Position numbers and translations under genes: made by a program
Part shown: one piece after another, positions 11,689 through 15,282 of the stretch
How positions within the stretch are numbered: position 1 is the first letter of the stretch
How the letters are laid out: the number at the start of each line of letters is the position of its first letter
DNA from: an uncultured Oscillospiraceae bacterium
GTDB lineage: Bacteria > Bacillota > Clostridia > Oscillospirales > Acutalibacteraceae
Direction of reading: 5' to 3'
Assembly (NCBI GenBank): GCA_905211675.1
Contig: CAJMBP010000036.1
Location: forward strand, 1-15,282
DNA: 15,282 nucleotides
The notes under the pieces: generated by a model
The model's input: only the letters and a program-made list of their open reading frames with translations
The model's database searches: none
What the model was told of the DNA's origin: nothing

Positions 11689-14102
11689 AAGGCTACTCCT
11701 TTGGTTTCGGAAACAACTTCTTCCGCGTAACGAACGCCTTCCATAGCGTCCTTTGCGTATTTGTCGGCGCCTATTTTATCGGCATATTCCTGCGTAAGAA
11801 CGGCGCCGCCTACAACCGTTTTGCACCACGGCGCCCTTGCTTTTAACAGCTTAACGGTTTCTTCCATAGCGGGAACCGTGGTAGTCATCAAAGCGCTTAA
11901 ACCCGCAAGCGGCGCGTGCAACTCGATTACTGTTTCAACAATTTTTTCGGGCGGAACATCTCTGCCAAGATCTACCACTTTAAATCCGTAATTTTCAAGC
12001 AACAGTTTTACTATGTTTTTACCTATGTCGTGAATGTCTCCTTTGACGGTTGCAATTACAAAAACGCCTTTGCTTGACTGTTTTTCGGTGCCTGACATAT
12101 CGGCTTTGATTACCTCAAATGCTTTTTGAGCCGCTTCGGCACTCATAAGCAGTTGAGGCAGATATACCGTTTTGTTCTCAAAGCCCTGCCCCACCCGATT
12201 AAGCGCCGGTATAATCTCATTATTTACAATATCAAGCGGCGGTACGGTTTTTAAAAGCTCTTTTGCAAGCTTGGCGGCGCTGTCATGAAATCCCTTTATT
12301 ACCGCATACTGCAATTGTGAACCGTAGCTTTCGGTATTCTTCTCGATTTTTGTCGGCAACGCAGTCGCTGTAATCGCGAAAGAATCGGCAGCACCGATAT
12401 AATCGGTGCAGTTTTCATCTATACCTTTGAGCACCCTATATGCATAATAGATTTTCATCATATCGGCAGAATTCGGATTCATTATTGCGGCCGAAAGCCC
12501 GTTTTCAAGTGCAAGTGCAAAAAAGGTGCTGTTTACCGCATCTCTGCAAGGCAATCCGAATGACACATTCGACACGCCGAGCGATGTGTGGCAGCCGAAG
12601 TTTTTACGAATTAAATCAAGCGCTTTCAATGTTTCAAGCGCGGCATTTCGGTCGGCGCTTACCGTCAAAGCCAAAGGGTCAAAAATTATATCTTTTTTAT
12701 CAATACCATAGTCGGAGGCGGTTTTAAGAATCTTTTCGGCAATTTTTAACCTGCCGTCAGCCGTTTCGGGAATTCCGTTTTCATCTAATGTTAATGCCAC
12801 TACCAGTCCGCCGTATTTTTTTACCAGCGGAAAAACCGACGCCATGCTCTCTTCCTTACCGTTTACGGAATTTATCATTGCCTTTCCGTTATAACGGCGA
12901 AGAGCCGTTTCCATTGCAATGATATCTGAAGTGTCAATCTGCAACGGGAGGTCTATTATCGACTGCAATTCACATACAACATTTTTAAGCATACTTACTT
13001 CGTCAATATCAGGCAGCCCGACATTTACATCAAGTATATGTACGCCTTTCTCCTGCTGTTTTACGCCCTCGGACAAGACATAATTTATATCGTTTTCCGC
13101 CAAAGCCTGTTTAAAACGCTTTTTACCTGTTGGGTTTATTCTTTCACCTATCAATACGGGGTCTTTGCCGAATTCTACGGCATGGGTGTATGACGATACG
13201 ACGGTTATGTTTTTAGGCTCGACAGGCACTGCTTTAAAGCCGCAGGTTCTGTCACGCAAAGCCTTTATGTATTCGGGCGTTGTTCCGCAGCAACCGCCGA
13301 CAATTCGTAAACCTCTTTCCATAAGGTCGGCAACCTCACCCGCAAACTCATCGGCTGTTACATCAAACACCGTTCTGCCGTCAACCGATTTCGGCAGTCC
13401 CGCGTTAGGTTTAAGTATTACGGGAACAGAGGCGTTTTTAAGCAGTCGCTCAGCAACCGGCCGCAACATACGCGGACCCAAAGAACAGTTTGCACCGAGT
13501 GCGTCAACACCCATACCCTCAAGCATGGCAACCATAGCTTCGGGGGTGGCACCGGTCATAAGCTTGCCGTCGTCACCGTAGGCGTTAGACACAATAATCG
13601 GAAGATTGCTGTTTTCTTTTGCGGCAAGCAAGGCGGCCTTTGTTTCGTAGCTGTCATTCATGGTTTCGATAAAAATCAAATCGACGCCGTATTTAACGCC
13701 CAATGCTACGGTTTTTGAAAACAGGCTTACCGCATCTTCAAAGTCAAGGTCACCGAGAGGCTTTAAAAGTTTTCCCGACGGGCCTATATCAAGCGCAATA
13801 TATTTTTCCTGTGCGGATGAGCTTTGCTTTCTTGCGGCATTTGCATTTTCAACCGCATATTTTACAATTTTATCAAGCTCGTCTTCGGTAAATTTAAGCG
13901 TATTTGCACCGAATGTATTTGTGCATACAACATTACTGCCCGCGTCAAAATATGCCTTATGAATTCCGATTATCACATCGGCGTGAGATATATTCCATCT
14001 TTCTGGATACTCGCCGGGCTGCAGACCCCGCTCTTGAAGCATTGTACCCATACCGCCGTCAAGATAAACATTGTTGCTTTTTAAATACTCTTTAAAGGTC
14101 AT
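11685..14102 (-). CDS. metH: Cobalamin-dependent methionine synthase, short form
   Basis: 805 residues from the ATG at 14102, which overlaps the previous stop as ATGA; a longer frame from 14147 lacks a ribosome site. The enzyme transfers a methyl group from 5-methyl-tetrahydrofolate via cobalamin to homocysteine. Domains in order: homocysteine-binding barrel (1-290) with zinc cysteines C206 (GANCSLGP), C271 and C272 (GGCCGTTPEYI); pterin-binding barrel (about 315-565), opening LIGERINPTGKKRFK; cobalamin cap (about 595-670, YLPQLLMSAEAAQKAF); and B12-binding fold (about 675-800) with GDIHDIGKNIV, where H691 is the lower cobalt ligand. The C-terminal AdoMet-dependent reactivation domain of E. 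coli MetH (about 1,230 residues) is absent and is encoded by the preceding gene. lysR overlaps its stop. Confidence 0.96.
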   Translation of the reverse strand: MTFKEYLKSNNVYLDGGMGTMLQERGLQPGEYPERWNISHADVIIGIHKAYFDAGSNVVCTNTFGANTLKFTEDELDKIVKYAVENANAARKQSSSAQEKYIALDIGPSGKLLKPLGDLDFEDAVSLFSKTVALGVKYGVDLIFIETMNDSYETKAALLAAKENSNLPIIVSNAYGDDGKLMTGATPEAMVAMLEGMGVDALGANCSLGPRMLRPVAERLLKNASVPVILKPNAGLPKSVDGRTVFDVTADEFAGEVADLMERGLRIVGGCCGTTPEYIKALRDRTCGFKAVPVEPKNITVVSSYTHAVEFGKDPVLIGERINPTGKKRFKQALAENDINYVLSEGVKQQEKGVHILDVNVGLPDIDEVSMLKNVVCELQSIIDLPLQIDTSDIIAMETALRRYNGKAMINSVNGKEESMASVFPLVKKYGGLVVALTLDENGIPETADGRLKIAEKILKTASDYGIDKKDIIFDPLALTVSADRNAALETLKALDLIRKNFGCHTSLGVSNVSFGLPCRDAVNSTFFALALENGLSAAIMNPNSADMMKIYYAYRVLKGIDENCTDYIGAADSFAITATALPTKIEKNTESYGSQLQYAVIKGFHDSAAKLAKELLKTVPPLDIVNNEIIPALNRVGQGFENKTVYLPQLLMSAEAAQKAFEVIKADMSGTEKQSSKGVFVIATVKGDIHDIGKNIVKLLLENYGFKVVDLGRDVPPEKIVETVIELHAPLAGLSALMTTTVPAMEETVKLLKARAPWCKTVVGGAVLTQEYADKIGADKYAKDAMEGVRYAEEVVSETKGVAL

Positions 14103-14761
14103 AATACACCCCTGAACGCACAGCTTTGCATTTTGCACAAACTGCATTTATTTGGTTTTGAAAATTCTTTTCCGCCTATTCCCACAAAGGCAGTCACCGA
14201 TTTTGACGGCGACATAAGCAGACTGTCGTTAAGCGTCAAACCTATTCGTTTGCCGCATTCAAGCAGCTTAAAAACATCACATTGAACCGAAAGGGGTAAA
14301 TCGCCGTACCCGGGGCTGAATCGAGGCTTTTGCCCCGCCTTTGCCGTTTGTGCCAAGTCGGCGCAAAAGCAATCGCAAAGAGCCTCTATCCGCTCGGCGC
14401 CGATTGCCTGAAACATCAGCGCTTTTGACGGCGAAAGCCTGCCGTATTTTGCAATCAATCGGTCAATTTCAACACCGACGGTCGCGGCAAAAACAATAAC
14501 GGTTTTACAGCCGTTCAAATTTGATGCCAAATTTGATGAGCGTACACAAAAAGCACCGAAATCGCACTCATCACCGTTCACCTTTACAGGTAGTTCACAG
14601 TAACATACCCTGTATGTAAATTTGCCCTCCGACTCCTTTATGCAAGATTCCAAAAGCGCTTCGGTCTCGGCGTAGGGCTTTTGGCAACCCGCATACCGAA
14701 AGATCTCTTTTTTACACAAAGGTGGATTTTGGTATGTTTTGTTTATAACAGTAAAATTCAT
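14099..14761 (-). CDS. Methionine synthase activation-domain protein (split MetH reactivase)
   Basis: 220 residues. It corresponds to the vitamin B12-dependent methionine synthase activation domain, carried separately in many Clostridia. It should bind S-adenosylmethionine and allow reductive methylation of inactive cob(II)alamin on MetH. Family features seen: an N-terminal RYAGC (22-26); IVFAATVGVEIDRLIAKY in the middle; AIGAERIEALCDCF; KPRFSPGYGDLPLSVQ, the conserved RxSPGYGDxPL AdoMet-domain motif; and LTLNDSLLMSPSKSVTAFVGIG. The end has a cysteine cluster, CSLCKMQSCAFR, usual in this stand-alone form, possibly for metal or for redox. It overlaps metF at its start and metH at its end, each by ATGA, so it should be translated in step with MetH, its partner. 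Confidence 0.92.
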   Translation of the reverse strand: MNFTVINKTYQNPPLCKKEIFRYAGCQKPYAETEALLESCIKESEGKFTYRVCYCELPVKVNGDECDFGAFCVRSSNLASNLNGCKTVIVFAATVGVEIDRLIAKYGRLSPSKALMFQAIGAERIEALCDCFCADLAQTAKAGQKPRFSPGYGDLPLSVQCDVFKLLECGKRIGLTLNDSLLMSPSKSVTAFVGIGGKEFSKPNKCSLCKMQSCAFRGVL

Positions 14762-15273
14762 TTTCCCAATATACTTGACAGATTTGCCTGTATTTTTTCG
14801 GCAACATCCGGCTTGTTCATAGAATACACATGCACATTTGTTATACCGTTTGCATAAAGGTCGATAATTTGGTCGGTCGCATAGGCTATGCCAGCTTGCT
14901 TCATGGCATCGGGGTCCGAACCGAATTTGTCGACAAGGCTTTTAAACCTTTGCGGCATAAATGAGCCCGAAAGCTTTATTGCCCTTGCCACCTGATTTGC
15001 ATTTGTAATAGGCATAATGCCCGGAATTACGGGAACGGTAATTCCCGATTCTCGAATTTTATACAAAAAATTGTATAGCAGATTGTTGTCAAAAAACATC
15101 TGCGTTGTCAAAAAATCACAGCCGGCATCTACCTTCTCTTTTAGGTGTTTTATGTCCTCTTTCTGATTAACGCTTTCGGGATGAATTTCAGGGTAGCAGG
15201 CTCCGCCTATGCAAAAGTCGGAATTTTCGAGACCGCCGAAAAGTTTGTGTAAAAGTGAATAATGAACTTCCTT
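14758..15273 (-). CDS. metF: 5,10-methylenetetrahydrofolate reductase, C-terminal part (frame interrupted near window edge)
   Basis: About 171 residues of reading frame, equal to the last 60% of a MetF of about 290 residues. It reduces methylene-tetrahydrofolate to the methyl donor used by MetH. Motifs: DFCIGGACYPEIHPES, DAGCDFLTTQMFFDN with the flavin/folate-barrel block, PVIPGIMPITNANQV, and the C-terminal GIAYATDQIIDLYANGITNVHVYSMNKP. An ATG at 15066 or so is internal: homology clearly continues upstream through KHLKEKVDAGCDF. There is no usable start in the open frame. An in-frame TGA at 15274-15276 cuts it from the N-terminal part, which would lie beyond the window. The stop overlaps the activation-protein start as ATGA. 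Confidence 0.82.
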   Translation of the reverse strand, partial: KEVHYSLLHKLFGGLENSDFCIGGACYPEIHPESVNQKEDIKHLKEKVDAGCDFLTTQMFFDNNLLYNFLYKIRESGITVPVIPGIMPITNANQVARAIKLSGSFMPQRFKSLVDKFGSDPDAMKQAGIAYATDQIIDLYANGITNVHVYSMNKPDVAEKIQANLSSILGK

Positions 15274-15282
15274 TCAAGCAAT

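Noticed and set aside
14103..14147. Longer N-terminus of MetH from 14147
   Set aside because: No ribosome site, overlaps the activation gene by 49 bases, and family members begin close to the MTFKEYL position.

Overview
The window looks like a chromosomal piece of a spore-forming member of the Clostridia, most likely an Oscillospirales/Ruminococcaceae-type anaerobe. The evidence is a gpr-spoIIP sporulation pair, a YesL/DUF624 membrane protein, a bacterial OGG1-type glycosylase, RNase Y, and a split cobalamin methionine synthase (short MetH plus a separate activation-domain protein). Codon use is rich in ATA isoleucine codons and intergenic DNA is AT-rich. No rRNA, tRNA, CRISPR array or transposase was seen.

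Layout, left to right. (1) 1-1334, minus: a membrane protein cut by the window edge, and an SPFH/SHOCT protein upstream of it, driven by a near-consensus promoter embedded in a dyad. (2) 1459-3974, plus: an XRE regulator with its own terminator, then gpr, spoIIP and a 63-residue membrane miniprotein. (3) 4022-5970, minus: a DUF624 protein, a membrane protein with a calcium-loop-like acidic motif, and a small tail-anchored protein. (4) 6217-7038, plus: the 8-oxoguanine glycosylase. (5) 7081-8634, minus: RNase Y behind a structured leader of about 146 nt. (6) 8980-15282, minus: a methionine block, metF, metH activation protein, metH, lysR, then metY. Most units are separated by clear hairpin terminators, several of them usable in both directions.

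The most interesting part is the metY control region (10267-10761). The first four genes of the methionine block are joined by three successive 4-base ATGA stop/start overlaps. metY is instead a separate transcription unit with its own promoter. A palindrome resembling the LysR-type MET-box is centred near -66. The transcript begins with a 40-codon leader ORF, too short for ordinary gene callers, with a perfect Shine-Dalgarno and a core reading MNMCMCMYMC. About 25 nt after its stop comes a 13-bp terminator hairpin. A segment inside the leader ORF matches the terminator's 3' arm at 9 of 10 positions, so it could pair with the 5' arm as an antiterminator. This is the layout of transcription attenuation sensed through Met and Cys codons, placed before the enzyme that brings sulfide into homocysteine. 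I know of no described leader of this form, but could not search.

How the genes work together: MetF makes 5-methyl-tetrahydrofolate, MetH uses it to methylate homocysteine, the activation protein repairs oxidised cobalamin on MetH, MetY supplies homocysteine, and the LysR protein encoded between them probably adjusts metY expression. The final bases of the window contain an in-frame stop in metF, so that gene is either frameshifted or carries a sequence error.
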